NCBI RefSeq assembly: GCF_018343525.1
Contig: NZ_JAGYPH010000002.1
Location: 620,001 to 684,000, forward strand
Source of the DNA: Lederbergia citrea
Lineage (GTDB): Bacteria; Bacillota; Bacilli; Bacillales; Bacillaceae_C
Length of the DNA: 64,000 nucleotides
Direction of reading: 5' to 3'
The notes under the pieces are model-generated. The model saw only the letters and a program-made list of their open reading frames with translations, ran no database searches and was not told the origin of the DNA. This document shows positions 1 through 9,674 of the stretch, in pieces; position 1 is the stretch's first letter, and each line of letters opens with the position of its first letter. The position numbers and the translations under genes were made by a program.

Positions 1-1
1 T

Positions 2-1582
2 GGGTTACTGACAGTTCAATTGCTAAAAGCTCATGGGTGTAAAGTGATTGCATCTGACTTTGACCAACAAAAAGTAGAATTAGCTAAATCATTTGGTGCT
101 GATGCCGTTAATGTTGGCGCGGGAATTGACATAGTTGAGTATGTTAACATGAAAACAAAAGGTCGTGGTGCTGATGCTGTTTTAATCACTGCATCGACCA
201 CTAGTAGCGAACCAGTTTCCCAAGCTGCTAGAATGTCAAGGCAACGAGGAAGAATCATTTTAGTAGGTGTGACAGGACTTGAGTTGAACAGATCTGAGTT
301 TTATGAAAAAGAATTAACTTTCCAGGTCTCTTGTTCTTACGGCCCAGGAAGATATGATCCGAATTATGAAGAAAAAGGTCAAGATTATCCAATTGGATTT
401 GTTCGTTGGACAGAGCAACGAAACTTTGAGGCCATTTTGGATATGATGAGTGAAGGGAAATTAAATGTTGAAGAAATTATAACCCATGAGTATGATTTTG
501 AAGATGCTGTTTCTGCTTATAGTACATTAAGTGAAGATCGAACAGCAATTGGGATTTTGTTAAAATATCCTGAAAGAGATATTTCAATCGATGATGGTCA
601 AACAGTGCCACTTATGTCGAACGACATACATGCAGTAACAGATCAATCTGTTATTGGAATCATTGGGGCAGGTAATTACACGAATCAAACGCTTTTGCCG
701 GCAATGAATGCTTTAGATGTTTATAAGAAAACTATTGTTAGTAGTGGTGGAATGACTAGTGTTCACGTAGGTAAACGATTTAATTTTTTAAAAGCCTCTA
801 CTGATACAAATGATGTTTTTAATGATTTAGAAATTAATTCTATTATCATTACTACAAGACATAATACCCATGCTAGTTTAGTTAAAAAAGCACTCGAAGC
901 AAAAAAACATGTTTTTGTTGAAAAACCTCTCTGCTTAACTCGTGATGAATTAAATGAAATAAAAGGGATTCAACATAATCAATTAATGATGGTTGGATTT
1001 AATAGAAGGTTTTCTCCTCATACACAACAAATAAAAACATTGCTTGGATACACAACACAACCAAAAGCAATGATTATGACCGTGAACGCGGGAGCTATTC
1101 CAGCAGATCATTGGACACAAGATCTTGATGTCGGTGGCGGCAGAATTATAGGGGAAGCATGTCACTTTATTGATTTACTTCGTTATTTAATAGATAGTCC
1201 GATTAGTAATGTGAGTGCTGCTAGTTTAGCAGACCCATCAGAAGCTGAGCTAGAGGACAAGGTAACGATTAATTTATCTTTTTTAGATGGTTCGATAGGC
1301 ACCATACATTACTTCGCAAATGGAGATAAGTCCTTCCCTAAAGAAAGATTAGAAGTTTTTGTTGGTGGGAAAATTTTGGCGCTTGATAATTTTAAAACAT
1401 TGATGGGATACGGATGGCCAAATTTCAAGAAATTTAAAACTAAATCTCAAGATAAAGGTCATGCTTTAGGAATCAAAGCTTTTTTTGAAGGTATTAAAGA
1501 GGGGAAAGCTCCTATTCCAATAAATGAAATATATGAAGTAACAGAAGCAACTTTTGATGCAGTCGAACAAATAAGAAGGTGA
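2..1582 (+). CDS. Two-domain oxidoreductase (zinc-ADH C-terminal domain fused to Gfo/Idh/MocA), 5' truncated by window edge
   Basis: The frame is open from base 2, and the first codons (GLLTVQLLKAHGCKV) already lie inside a Rossmann fold, so the start is outside the window. About 190 residues match the NAD(P)-binding half of a zinc-type alcohol dehydrogenase. A linker then leads to a second dinucleotide-binding domain (VIGIIGAGN) of the Gfo/Idh/MocA family, with its usual EKPLCLT motif. Such fusions are found in surface-polysaccharide clusters and are thought to act on sugar-nucleotide or uronic-acid intermediates; the exact substrate is unknown. The stop overlaps the ribosome site of the next gene (heparinase-fold lyase), indicating translational coupling inside the exopolysaccharide operon. 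The fold assignment is sure, the substrate is not. Confidence 0.85.
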   Translation, partial: GLLTVQLLKAHGCKVIASDFDQQKVELAKSFGADAVNVGAGIDIVEYVNMKTKGRGADAVLITASTTSSEPVSQAARMSRQRGRIILVGVTGLELNRSEFYEKELTFQVSCSYGPGRYDPNYEEKGQDYPIGFVRWTEQRNFEAILDMMSEGKLNVEEIITHEYDFEDAVSAYSTLSEDRTAIGILLKYPERDISIDDGQTVPLMSNDIHAVTDQSVIGIIGAGNYTNQTLLPAMNALDVYKKTIVSSGGMTSVHVGKRFNFLKASTDTNDVFNDLEINSIIITTRHNTHASLVKKALEAKKHVFVEKPLCLTRDELNEIKGIQHNQLMMVGFNRRFSPHTQQIKTLLGYTTQPKAMIMTVNAGAIPADHWTQDLDVGGGRIIGEACHFIDLLRYLIDSPISNVSAASLADPSEAELEDKVTINLSFLDGSIGTIHYFANGDKSFPKERLEVFVGGKILALDNFKTLMGYGWPNFKKFKTKSQDKGHALGIKAFFEGIKEGKAPIPINEIYEVTEATFDAVEQIRR

Positions 1583-1587
1583 TCATA

Positions 1588-3657
1588 TTGAGAGACAACC
1601 TAGAAATTATTCGTAATATGGGCCTTGGCTGGACAGCTTTTCGCCTGAAATATGAGATTGAAAAAAAGCTTGGGAAATTGCAAAAGCAGTTCCCAGCTTT
1701 TTTATATGAGGATTTTGATTTACATTCTCGAATAAATAGTAATGAAAGTATTCTTCAATTGTTGAAAGAGTCTAGAAAATGCTATTTCTTTAACAACATC
1801 TCTAATGCTTATAAGCAAATGACGAACGTCTTTCAAACAGAAAAAGCAATTGCAGAAGCGGATGAAATTTGTAATGGAACATTTCGTTATTTTAGCTGTC
1901 GTACGTTTCAATATGATGAACTGAATTGGCATTATAACCCAGATACAAAAAAGACAGCACCTACTGATAAACATTGGTCAATCATTGCAGATTTGGGCAG
2001 TGATTTTGGAGATATAAAATGGATATGGGAGCTTTCAAGGTTTTCATTTGTCTACCCACTTGTTCGTGCATACGCAGCAGTTGGGGATGATAAGTATGTA
2101 GAAACATTTTGGTCCTATTTTGAGGATTTTATTAAAAAAAATCCACCTGAACTTGGTCCTAACTATAAATGTGGTCAGGAAATGTCGTTTCGATTAATGG
2201 CATGGACATTCGGTTTATTCGCTTTCCTTGAACATCCAGCTTCATCAAAAGAGCGGCTAGAGTTAATGATGAAAGCAATTTACCATCATGCTGATCATGT
2301 AGATAAACATATTGAATTTGCACTCAAATCCGTGAAAAACAACCATTCAATCTCTGAAAGCGTAGGTATTTATACTGTAGGCATTTTATTTCCCTTTTTT
2401 GATAAAGCGAACAGATGGATGAAAAGAGGGAAAAAATTTATTCAATCAGAGGCGATGTGGCAAATATATGAAGATGGCTCATATATTCAGCATTCTATGA
2501 ATTATCAGCGCTTAGTGATACAAGATTTAACTTGGGCAGTTCGACTTGGCCAAATTAACAACGATCTATTCGATGAAGCGTTTCTAAATCGTTTCAGCCA
2601 AACTGTTAGATTTATGTACCAACACCAAGAACTAACAACCGGCAAAATGCCGAATTATGGCATGAATGATGGAGCTTATATTCATCCATTAACTTCTTGT
2701 GAATATTTAGATCATCGTCCGGCTCTTCAAGCTGCTTGGTATATTCTTAACAATGAATTACTTTATAAAAATATGGATGTTAATGAAATTGCTTATTGGT
2801 TGATAGGTAGCGAATGTACGAATGCTAAAATCTCTAGTATTAAACAAAAATCTCAAGATTACAGTAAAGGTGGGTACTATTTATTACGTAATGATAATAG
2901 TTTTGGAATGATTCGGTGTACCTCTTACAAACATAGACCTGCACAAGCCGATATGCTCCATTTTGATTTGTGGTATAAACAAAAGAATATTTTGGCTGAT
3001 GCAGGTACATTTTCTTATAATACAGACATGGATCATATTCTTTATTTTAATGGTACATCTTCGCATAATACAATCATGGCAAATAATAAGGACCAGATGA
3101 AAAAGGCATCCAGGTTTATATGGTTAAACTGGACCAAATCAAAAATGCTTCGATTTAATCATAAAGAGTTTCAAGTCTTTGAAGGTGAACATTATGGATA
3201 CGGCGGAGTGACGCATAGACGAGGGATTATACAATATGGTTCCTATTGGGTTGTAATAGATGATTTATTTGGGAGGATTGACAATGATTCTGTTTCATTA
3301 AGCTGGTTATTCGGTATTCAAAATGTTGAGCAGCTTAATCAAAATGAATTGATAATTGGAATAGAGGGGGAACATCTGAAAGTAAAAACTTACTCAACAC
3401 AATCTTATACTGCTAATTTATACAAAGGCTCATTAAAGCCTTTAAGAGGTTGGCGTTCTCTTTACTATGGGAATAAAGAGATTTATCCTCAACTTGTTAT
3501 TGAAAGTATAATTAAGGAACCCACCCGTTTTATTACAATTATTGGACCCGATAGAGAAAATATTTATCCATCAATAGCGGATGGAAAGTTAATTATCGAT
3601 TCAAGCGAAATAAATATAAATGATATTGGTAATACCCAAATCTTTAATTTGAAATAA
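1588..3657 (+). CDS. Heparinase II/III family protein (polysaccharide lyase fold)
   Basis: A protein of about 689 residues with an N-terminal helical (alpha/alpha toroid-like) part and a C-terminal beta-rich part typical of the heparinase II/III (alginate lyase) family. Conserved blocks visible include NNHSISES and, in the C-terminal half, HRPAQADMLHFDLW and GTSSHNTIM. No signal peptide is seen, so it is probably cytosolic or acts on lipid-linked or nascent polymer. I prefer TTG at 1588 over GTG at 1579, because AGAAGGTGATC (1574-1584) is then a well-spaced ribosome site; the GTG lies within that site. It sits between the two-domain oxidoreductase and a GT4 glycosyltransferase, an arrangement common in capsule and exopolysaccharide operons. 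Its target polymer cannot be read from the sequence. Confidence 0.85.
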   Translation: MRDNLEIIRNMGLGWTAFRLKYEIEKKLGKLQKQFPAFLYEDFDLHSRINSNESILQLLKESRKCYFFNNISNAYKQMTNVFQTEKAIAEADEICNGTFRYFSCRTFQYDELNWHYNPDTKKTAPTDKHWSIIADLGSDFGDIKWIWELSRFSFVYPLVRAYAAVGDDKYVETFWSYFEDFIKKNPPELGPNYKCGQEMSFRLMAWTFGLFAFLEHPASSKERLELMMKAIYHHADHVDKHIEFALKSVKNNHSISESVGIYTVGILFPFFDKANRWMKRGKKFIQSEAMWQIYEDGSYIQHSMNYQRLVIQDLTWAVRLGQINNDLFDEAFLNRFSQTVRFMYQHQELTTGKMPNYGMNDGAYIHPLTSCEYLDHRPALQAAWYILNNELLYKNMDVNEIAYWLIGSECTNAKISSIKQKSQDYSKGGYYLLRNDNSFGMIRCTSYKHRPAQADMLHFDLWYKQKNILADAGTFSYNTDMDHILYFNGTSSHNTIMANNKDQMKKASRFIWLNWTKSKMLRFNHKEFQVFEGEHYGYGGVTHRRGIIQYGSYWVVIDDLFGRIDNDSVSLSWLFGIQNVEQLNQNELIIGIEGEHLKVKTYSTQSYTANLYKGSLKPLRGWRSLYYGNKEIYPQLVIESIIKEPTRFITIIGPDRENIYPSIADGKLIIDSSEININDIGNTQIFNLK

Positions 3658-3671
3658 AGGATGACTTATTA

Positions 3672-4904
3672 GTGAAAATATTAGTTCTTCATCAATACTT
3701 CTTAGGGAAGGATGATCCAGGTGGCTCCCGTTTTAATCAGTTTGTGAAGTACTGGGAAGATATGGGTCATGAGATTATAGTTGTTGCTGGGACGGTTCAT
3801 TATATATCCGGTCAAAAGGAAGATAAATATAAAGGTAAATGGATTGTAAAAGAAAAGTATTCTGAGAAAACAACAGTGCTTCGGACATATGTTTCTGAAG
3901 CGTACAACAAATCATTTGTTGGAAGGTTGTGGGGATACTTCTCTTTTACTATCTCGTCGTTGTCAGCAATTCTTTTAAAGGTTAAGAAACATGACGTGAT
4001 AATTGTAACATCACCACCGTTATTTGTAGGAATTACTGGTATTCTTACTAAGTTATTTAAAAGAATGCCTATGGTTTTTGAAATAAGGGATCTGTGGCCT
4101 GAGTCTGCAATAGATACAGGTGTATTAAATAACAAGTTGATTATTAAAATGGCTTATCTAGTAGAAAAGCTATCATATAAATATGCTGATAAAATTAATG
4201 TATTAACTCCTGCATTTAAACAAACATTAATAGAGAAAAAGGGAATTCGAGAAGAAAAAATTATTTTTATACCAAATGGTGCAGATTTAGATATCTTTAA
4301 ACCAGGAATAAAACATAATTGGGTACGAGAGAAATATAATTTGCAAGATAAATTTATTATTACATACATGGGAGCCCATGGTGTAGCAAACGAATTGGAT
4401 TCCCTCCTAGATGTAGCGAAAGAATGCAAAGACTATAAAGATATAACTTTTATGCTTATTGGCGATGGGATGCAAAAAAAGGCTCTTGTTCAAAGAGCTA
4501 CTGAAGAAGGATTAGATAATGTATTATTTATTGACTCACAGCCCAAAAAGATGATTCCTGATTTTTGTAATGCTTCAGATGTGTGTACCGCAGTACTCAA
4601 AAAGGTGGAAACATTTAAAACGGTATACCCAAATAAGGTTTTTGATTATATGTCTTGTGCAAAGCCCATTCTATTAGGAATAGATGGAGTCGCCCGTAAA
4701 TTAGTAGAGGAAAGCAGAAGCGGCTATTACGTCGATCCTGAAAATCCTATTGAATTTAAGAAAAAAATCTTGGAATTATACCAAAATCAACAACTTCAAA
4801 AACAACTTGGAGAAAACGGACTTGCTTATGTTCAAGAAAACTTTAGTCGTGAAAATTTAGCAAAAAAATATGCGAATGAAATTAAAAAGGTGGCAAAAAA
4901 ATGA
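3672..4904 (+). CDS. Glycosyltransferase family 4 (WbuB-like)
   Basis: A 410-residue GT-B glycosyltransferase. The N-terminus (MKILVLHQYFLGKDDPGGSR) is the acceptor-side motif of WbuB-type GT4 enzymes. The nucleotide-sugar half carries IPNGADLDIF and, near the C-terminus, YPNKVFDYMSCAKPI, the region that supplies the conserved donor-binding glutamate/aspartate. WbuB-type enzymes transfer N-acetyl-fucosamine-like or related amino sugars to lipid-linked acceptors; the sugar here is not determinable. The GTG start at 3672 is preceded by AAGGATG. The gene ends in an ATGA overlap with the following dehydrogenase gene, so the two are co-translated in the exopolysaccharide operon. Confidence 0.88.
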   Translation: MKILVLHQYFLGKDDPGGSRFNQFVKYWEDMGHEIIVVAGTVHYISGQKEDKYKGKWIVKEKYSEKTTVLRTYVSEAYNKSFVGRLWGYFSFTISSLSAILLKVKKHDVIIVTSPPLFVGITGILTKLFKRMPMVFEIRDLWPESAIDTGVLNNKLIIKMAYLVEKLSYKYADKINVLTPAFKQTLIEKKGIREEKIIFIPNGADLDIFKPGIKHNWVREKYNLQDKFIITYMGAHGVANELDSLLDVAKECKDYKDITFMLIGDGMQKKALVQRATEEGLDNVLFIDSQPKKMIPDFCNASDVCTAVLKKVETFKTVYPNKVFDYMSCAKPILLGIDGVARKLVEESRSGYYVDPENPIEFKKKILELYQNQQLQKQLGENGLAYVQENFSRENLAKKYANEIKKVAKK

Positions 4905-6187
4905 GTAAGGAAATATGTATCATTGGCCTAGGATATATTGGTTTACCAACCGCAGCGATGTTTGCAAAAGCAGGATGGAAAGTAACTGGTGTTGATGTTA
5001 ATCTTGTTGCAGTAGATAAATTGAATAAAGGCGAAATTCATATCGAAGAAGTTGGCTTAGGCGATTTAGTGAAGGACGTGGTAAATAATGGGAATCTAAA
5101 GGCCCAAACGTCGCCATCTAAAGCTGATTGTTTTATCATCGCTGTTCCTACGCCTCATAATGAAGACAACACTGCAAATTTAACCTATGTCATAGAAGCT
5201 ACTAGAGCGATACTTCCATTTTTAAGAGAAGGAAACAAAGTCATCGTTGAGTCCACTATCCCTCCAAGAACAATTAATGATGTGGTTGCACCATTATTGT
5301 TAGAGGCTGGTTGGGATCCTGGAGAAGATATTTACTTAGCACATTGTCCGGAACGCGTTCTACCTGGCCGTATTTTGATTGAACTTGTAGAAAATACGCG
5401 AATTGTTGGTGGAGTGAATGAAATCTCGGCTCAGAAAGCGGCAGAAGTATATAGAAGCTTTGTTACTGGGGAGATTCTCACTACAAGTGCCCTCAGTGCA
5501 GAAATGTCGAAACTGATGGAAAACACATATCGGGATGTAAATATAGCATTGGCGAATGAACTTGTTAAAATCTCTGAGAAACTTAGTGTTGACGCACTAG
5601 AAGTAATACAGCTTGCAAACTATCACCCACGGGTAAATTTGCATCAGCCTGGCCCAGGGGTAGGTGGACATTGTTTAGCTGTAGATCCTTATTTTATTAT
5701 TGAAAAAGCGCCTAAAGAATCCGAATTAATAGCAAATGCACGAAAAATCAATAATTCTATGCCTAAATTTGTTACTGATTTAGTAAATGAATTACTTCCA
5801 AATAATGCTTCAAAAATTGCTGTATTAGGCTTAACATATAAAGGAAATATTGACGACGTTCGAGAGAGCCCAGCTATGGAAGTATTGGGCATACTTCAAA
5901 AAGAAGGTTATAAGCTTGGAATTTATGATCCTCATGTTCAACAAAATCAAGTTAATTTTTACTTATCAACTTTTAAAGAAGCCGTAAAAGATGCTGAGTG
6001 TATCTTGGTGCTTACTGATCACAATGAATTTAAACAATTAGATGAAGTAGTAATTTTGAATTTGATGAAAAGTCCGTCTATTTTAGATATGAAAAATTGT
6101 GTGAAAGTTGATAGCCCGGAAATAAAATATATTAATTTTGGTAACTTGGTAGAATTAAAGAAGGAAAAAGTTCTTTCTTTGACTTAA
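4901..6187 (+). CDS. wecC: UDP-N-acetyl-D-mannosaminuronate dehydrogenase (WecC-like)
   Basis: A 428-residue UDP-sugar 6-dehydrogenase. It has the N-terminal NAD-binding GLGYIGLPTA motif, the WecC-type HCPERVLPG block, the central dimer helix and the GGHCLAVDP active-site loop with the catalytic cysteine, then a C-terminal UDP-binding domain (GLTYKGNIDDVRESPA). The family oxidises UDP-ManNAc (or UDP-GlcNAc relatives) twice to the uronic acid, giving a negatively charged sugar for the polymer. The start overlaps the preceding glycosyltransferase stop (ATGA). About 300 non-coding bases follow before epsL, so the operon may continue from a new promoter there. Confidence 0.9.
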   Translation: MSKEICIIGLGYIGLPTAAMFAKAGWKVTGVDVNLVAVDKLNKGEIHIEEVGLGDLVKDVVNNGNLKAQTSPSKADCFIIAVPTPHNEDNTANLTYVIEATRAILPFLREGNKVIVESTIPPRTINDVVAPLLLEAGWDPGEDIYLAHCPERVLPGRILIELVENTRIVGGVNEISAQKAAEVYRSFVTGEILTTSALSAEMSKLMENTYRDVNIALANELVKISEKLSVDALEVIQLANYHPRVNLHQPGPGVGGHCLAVDPYFIIEKAPKESELIANARKINNSMPKFVTDLVNELLPNNASKIAVLGLTYKGNIDDVRESPAMEVLGILQKEGYKLGIYDPHVQQNQVNFYLSTFKEAVKDAECILVLTDHNEFKQLDEVVILNLMKSPSILDMKNCVKVDSPEIKYINFGNLVELKKEKVLSLT

Positions 6188-6493
6188 AACAAAGTAAATC
6201 ATACGAATATAGTTGAAATATTAAAATATAGACGACTCTAGGTAGTATTTTGAAGAGAGAATTCATATAAGCGAAGGGTAATTTTTGTATATTTATCCGC
6301 ATGGCCTAAAAGAGGGGAATATTCGAATTTTTAATAAGTGAAGCTTTGATCGTAAGAAAAGAAAATTAATCTGATTTACTCTTATTGGGGCTATTAGATT
6401 CTCTATAAATAAGTATACAAAATGACGCATAATAGTTTAATAGTTTAGGTACAGAATTAATGTGAAGGAAAATGGGGAAAATAGGTGCTTTTA
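6188..6493. other. Non-coding gap inside the exopolysaccharide cluster
   Basis: About 300 bases of AT-rich sequence separate the WecC-like gene from epsL. I see no convincing terminator and no open reading frame with a ribosome site. The AT-rich stretch around 6405-6420 (CTATAAATAAGTATAC) could belong to a promoter for epsLMN, but no clear -35/-10 pair with good spacing was identified. Confidence 0.4.
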
Positions 6494-7096
6494 ATGAAAA
6501 GATTCTTTGATATTACTTGTTCTTTTTTAGGGATTTTATTGTTGTCTCCAATTATTCTCGTTACGGTAATTATTATTCGACAAAAATTAGGTGCACCTGT
6601 TATATTCAAACAACAGCGTCCTGGTTTGTATGGCAAGCCATTTTTTGTTTATAAATTCCGCACAATGACAGATGAGCGGGATGATATGGGGAACTTGCTG
6701 CCAGACCATTTACGGTTAACTCGTTTTGGACAGATACTTAGAAAATTAAGTTTGGATGAATTACCTCAATTGTTTAATGTGTTAAAAGGTGATATCAGTT
6801 TAGTTGGACCTAGGCCTCTTCTGATGGACTATTTAGAACTTTATACTACAGAGCAAGCACGTCGCCACGAGGTAAGACCGGGTATTACAGGATGGGCACA
6901 AGTGAATGGTCGAAATGCAATATCTTGGGAAGATAAGTTTAAATTGGACGTATGGTATGTAGATAATCAATCTTTTTTATTAGACATTAAGATTTTGTTT
7001 ATGACAGTTATCAAAGTTTTTAAGTCTGAAGGGATAAGCCAAACAGGCCATGTTACAGTTAATAAATTTACTGGATCGATAGGTGGGGATCGGTAA
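6494..7096 (+). CDS. epsL: Undecaprenyl-phosphate sugar phosphotransferase EpsL (PglC-like initiating transferase)
   Basis: A 200-residue monotopic phosphoglycosyl transferase that starts polymer synthesis by moving a sugar-1-phosphate onto undecaprenyl phosphate. It has one N-terminal membrane helix and the family blocks [41 protein letters not shown] and [14 protein letters not shown], with the catalytic Asp-Glu pair in LDELPQ. It closely resembles B. subtilis EpsL, including the C-terminal HVT...FTGS tail. I choose ATG 6494 over GTG 6485 because TAGGTG at 6482-6487 is then a ribosome site with normal spacing. The stop shares one base with the epsM start (TAATG). In the epsLMN set the likely substrate is a bacillosamine-type diamino sugar. 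Confidence 0.93.
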   Translation: MKRFFDITCSFLGILLLSPIILVTVIIIRQKLGAPVIFKQQRPGLYGKPFFVYKFRTMTDERDDMGNLLPDHLRLTRFGQILRKLSLDELPQLFNVLKGDISLVGPRPLLMDYLELYTTEQARRHEVRPGITGWAQVNGRNAISWEDKFKLDVWYVDNQSFLLDIKILFMTVIKVFKSEGISQTGHVTVNKFTGSIGGDR

Positions 7097-7722
7097 TGAG
7101 ACCGATTGTTGTTGTTGGTGAAGGCGGTCATAGTAAAGTAGTACAAGATATTATATCAGCTGAAGGTATTTACCGTGTTACAGGTATATTGGATGATAAA
7201 TACAAAGGTACTTTTGAAAAAGATAAAATTATTTATGGGCCTGTTTCTTATGCAGAGAAACTAATTAAATCTAAAGCATTTTTTATTATTGCCATAGGTA
7301 ATAACCATATAAGGAAGGAAATTGCAGAGCGTCTCCGTGATCTAAAAGCTAGATTTGCTTCTGTTATTCATCCTTCTGCTATTATAAGTCCTTCTGTTTC
7401 CATTGGCTTCGGGACTGCAGTAATGGCCAATAGCGTGATAAATGCGGACACCGTTGTCGGAAGTCATGCCATCATTAATACTTCTGCTGTCGTAGAGCAC
7501 GACAATGTTATTGGGAATTATGTGCATATTTCTCCTGGTGCAATATTGACTGGTGATGTCCAAGTTGATGAAGGGTCTCAAATTGGTGCTGGTTCAACGA
7601 TTATACCAGGGAAAACTATTGGTGAATGGTCTATGATCGCAGCAGGAGCCACAGTCATAAATAATATACCAGCTGGAATGACAGCGGTGGGTGTTCCCGC
7701 CAAAATAGTTGAGAAGGAATAA
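7096..7722 (+). CDS. epsM: Sugar O/N-acetyltransferase EpsM (PglD/NeuD family)
   Basis: A 208-residue acyltransferase. The N-terminal Rossmann-like substrate-binding part starts with IVVVGEGGHSKVV. The C-terminal half is a left-handed parallel beta-helix made of hexapeptide repeats (for example PSVSIGFGTAVMANSVINA and the closing AAGATVINNIPAGMTAVGVPA). The catalytic histidine is expected in the VEHDNVIGNYVHISPG stretch. By family (PglD, EpsM) it acetylates the 4-amino group of a UDP-4-amino-4,6-dideoxy sugar using acetyl-CoA, completing UDP-diacetylbacillosamine. It overlaps epsL by one base and is followed 18 bases later by epsN, the aminotransferase that would supply its substrate. Confidence 0.92.
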   Translation: MRPIVVVGEGGHSKVVQDIISAEGIYRVTGILDDKYKGTFEKDKIIYGPVSYAEKLIKSKAFFIIAIGNNHIRKEIAERLRDLKARFASVIHPSAIISPSVSIGFGTAVMANSVINADTVVGSHAIINTSAVVEHDNVIGNYVHISPGAILTGDVQVDEGSQIGAGSTIIPGKTIGEWSMIAAGATVINNIPAGMTAVGVPAKIVEKE

Positions 7723-7740
7723 ATTTAGAGAGGTGTTAGT

Positions 7741-8901
7741 ATGTCCCAGCAAGAAAGAATTTTCCTTTCCTCACCTCATATGAGTGGAAATGAACAGAAA
7801 TATATTAATGATGCATTTGATACTAACTGGATTGCTCCACTTGGACCGAATGTTGATGGATTTGAAAGAGAGTTGGCTGATTACGTTGGTGTACGTGATG
7901 CAGCAGCAGTTAGTTCTGGAACAGCCGCTATCCATTTGGCATTACGACTTTTAGATGTCCAAGCAGGAGATAAGGTGTTTTGTTCATCACTGACATTTGT
8001 GGCAAGTGCAAATCCAATTTTGTATCAGGGTGCTGAACCTGTGTTTATCGATTCTGAACCAGATACTTGGAATATTTCTCCTAATGCCCTAGAACGTGCG
8101 CTGGTTGATGCTGAACGGAACCATCGTTTACCTAAGGCAGTTATTATTGTCAATTTATATGGTCAAAGCGCAAAGATGGACGAGTTGGTGGCGATTTGTG
8201 ATCGGTATAATGTACCAATTATAGAAGATGCTGCAGAATCACTCGGGGCAACTTATAAAGGCAAAAAAAGTGGTACATTCGGAAAGTTTGGTGTGTACTC
8301 ATTTAACGGAAATAAAATTATTACAACATCTGGCGGTGGAATGCTTGTATCAAATGATGTAGAAGCTTTGAAAAAAGCCCGGTTTTTAGCTACACAGGCA
8401 CGTGATCTTGCTCCACATTACCAGCACAGTGAAATAGGTTACAATTATCGAATGAGCAATATCTTAGCTGGGATTGGTCGTGCGCAGCTCGAGGTACTGG
8501 ATGAACGTGTTGCTGCTAGAAGAGCAGTTTATAATAGGTATGTAGTAGCATTTGGAGATATTGATGGAATAACTTTTATGCCAGAGTTGAAAGGGACATA
8601 TCACAATCGCTGGTTGACAACACTGATAATTGATAGGGACAAACTTGGTGTAACGCCAATGCAAGTAATCGAATCCCTTTCTAAAGAAAATATAGAGGCA
8701 CGTCCTGTATGGAAGCCGCTCCATCTTCAGCCGTTATTTGAGAGTGTGAAATATTATTCGCACGAATCGAACAGAAGTATTTCTGATGAATTATTTGTAA
8801 GTGGGATTTGTCTGCCTTCAGGATCTAACATGACTGAAGAGCAGCAAAACCGTGTTATTCAGAATATTATAAAGTTGTTGAATCAAAGAATGGCAGTCTA
8901 A
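7741..8901 (+). CDS. epsN: UDP-4-keto-sugar aminotransferase EpsN (DegT/DnrJ/EryC1/StrS family)
   Basis: A 386-residue PLP-dependent aminotransferase very like B. subtilis EpsN, with the shared N-terminal LSSPHMSGNEQKYI and SNWIAPLGP-type blocks (here TNWIAPLGP). The PLP lysine lies in YSFNGNKIITTSGGG, and the cofactor aspartate in IIEDAAESLGATYKG. The family aminates UDP-2-acetamido-2,6-dideoxy-4-hexulose to the 4-amino sugar, which EpsM then acetylates and EpsL loads on the lipid carrier. The partner 4,6-dehydratase (EpsC/PglF) is not in this window and probably lies upstream. The ribosome site is GAGAGGTGTTAGT before ATG 7741. This appears to be the last large gene of the operon. Confidence 0.94.
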   Translation: MSQQERIFLSSPHMSGNEQKYINDAFDTNWIAPLGPNVDGFERELADYVGVRDAAAVSSGTAAIHLALRLLDVQAGDKVFCSSLTFVASANPILYQGAEPVFIDSEPDTWNISPNALERALVDAERNHRLPKAVIIVNLYGQSAKMDELVAICDRYNVPIIEDAAESLGATYKGKKSGTFGKFGVYSFNGNKIITTSGGGMLVSNDVEALKKARFLATQARDLAPHYQHSEIGYNYRMSNILAGIGRAQLEVLDERVAARRAVYNRYVVAFGDIDGITFMPELKGTYHNRWLTTLIIDRDKLGVTPMQVIESLSKENIEARPVWKPLHLQPLFESVKYYSHESNRSISDELFVSGICLPSGSNMTEEQQNRVIQNIIKLLNQRMAV

Positions 8902-8945
8902 TATTAAAAACTGCCCATAGTTCATCATTAAGGGAGTGGATTCAG

Positions 8946-9086
8946 ATAAGGGATTTAGAGGTACATCAGGATCTATTAAAGCAGGTAATGCAAATGGCAT
9001 ATGAAAAGAGTTACACAGAAAATATATCATTACATGAAATGCTGGACGAATTGACAAAGTTGCTAGAGCCAATGCTGAAAACTTAA
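8946..9086 (+). CDS. Possible 46-codon ORF with non-standard ATA start, unrecognised
   Basis: Immediately after epsN, a clean ribosome site (AAGGGAGTGG, 8930-8939) is followed at normal spacing by ATA, not ATG/GTG/TTG. An open frame of 46 codons then runs to TAA at 9084. The translation is a believable small soluble helical peptide (ends LDELTKLLEPMLKT). The frame is open upstream to 8898 but has no canonical start. A rho-independent terminator follows at 9127. It is either a genuine small protein with a rare ATA/ATT start, or a decayed gene that lost its start codon. I do not recognise the family. Confidence 0.35.
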   Translation: MRDLEVHQDLLKQVMQMAYEKSYTENISLHEMLDELTKLLEPMLKT

Positions 9087-9126
9087 CTTATTGATGAATT
9101 TATGGACTTATGAAGAGCTAAACTGT

Positions 9127-9161
9127 GGCGCCCGAATCCTAAGAAAGATTGGGCGCCTTTT
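9127..9161 (+). terminator. Rho-independent terminator of the exopolysaccharide operon
   Basis: GGCGCCCGAATC and GATTGGGCGCC form a GC-rich stem with a one-base bulge, followed by TTTT. It lies after epsN and the small 8946 frame, and before the convergent minus-strand phage-type genes. Confidence 0.85.
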
Positions 9162-9299
9162 GCAATTGGTCAACGCTTACGAATTAAGCTTTAGATTATG
9201 GAAAATAATTAGCCCAACCATGTATTATTGGATTATTTAAAGAAGCCGCTAGTTCACAATAAAAGCGATTAATCATAAATGATCAATGGCTTGTTCGGA

Positions 9300-9548
9300 T
9301 TATGAATCTCTGTTTCTATCTTTAATTGTAAGAAATCCCATTGATTTTGTATTATCGACATCCTCCGCCGTTGGGTAGCGTTCTAATACTTCTCTTAAAG
9401 TTCCCTGGTCTTTTAAAATGATCGGAGGTTGGCATCTTTGATGTGTAATCGTATTGATGAAGTCGACATAAACTAAATCCCTTCCTCGTAAATATGTATT
9501 GCAATGTATGCACCGGATTTTACCGATAAGTTCTTTGTTTTTTATCAA
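9300..9548 (-). CDS. Small CxxC zinc-ribbon-like protein, unrecognised
   Basis: An 82-residue protein with C-x2-C in RCIHCNTYL and a later H-x2-C (HQRC), which could bind one zinc as a short ribbon or knuckle. I place the start at TTG 9548, because AAAGGAGGAGAGAA lies directly before it; the longer frame upstream would read through this ribosome site. It lies downstream of, and on the same strand as, the phage-type helicase gene, so it may be the last gene of that replication module. No function can be assigned. Confidence 0.6.
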   Translation of the reverse strand: MIKNKELIGKIRCIHCNTYLRGRDLVYVDFINTITHQRCQPPIILKDQGTLREVLERYPTAEDVDNTKSMGFLTIKDRNRDS

Positions 9549-9674
9549 TTTCTCTCCTCCTTTATACCAATTATACACTAATGAAAGAATTTTTCGAATA
9601 CTCTATGCAAATAAAACTGTTTAAAGGTGCCCATGAAGTAGGTTGAGAGGCAAATATACATAATTTCACGTAGG

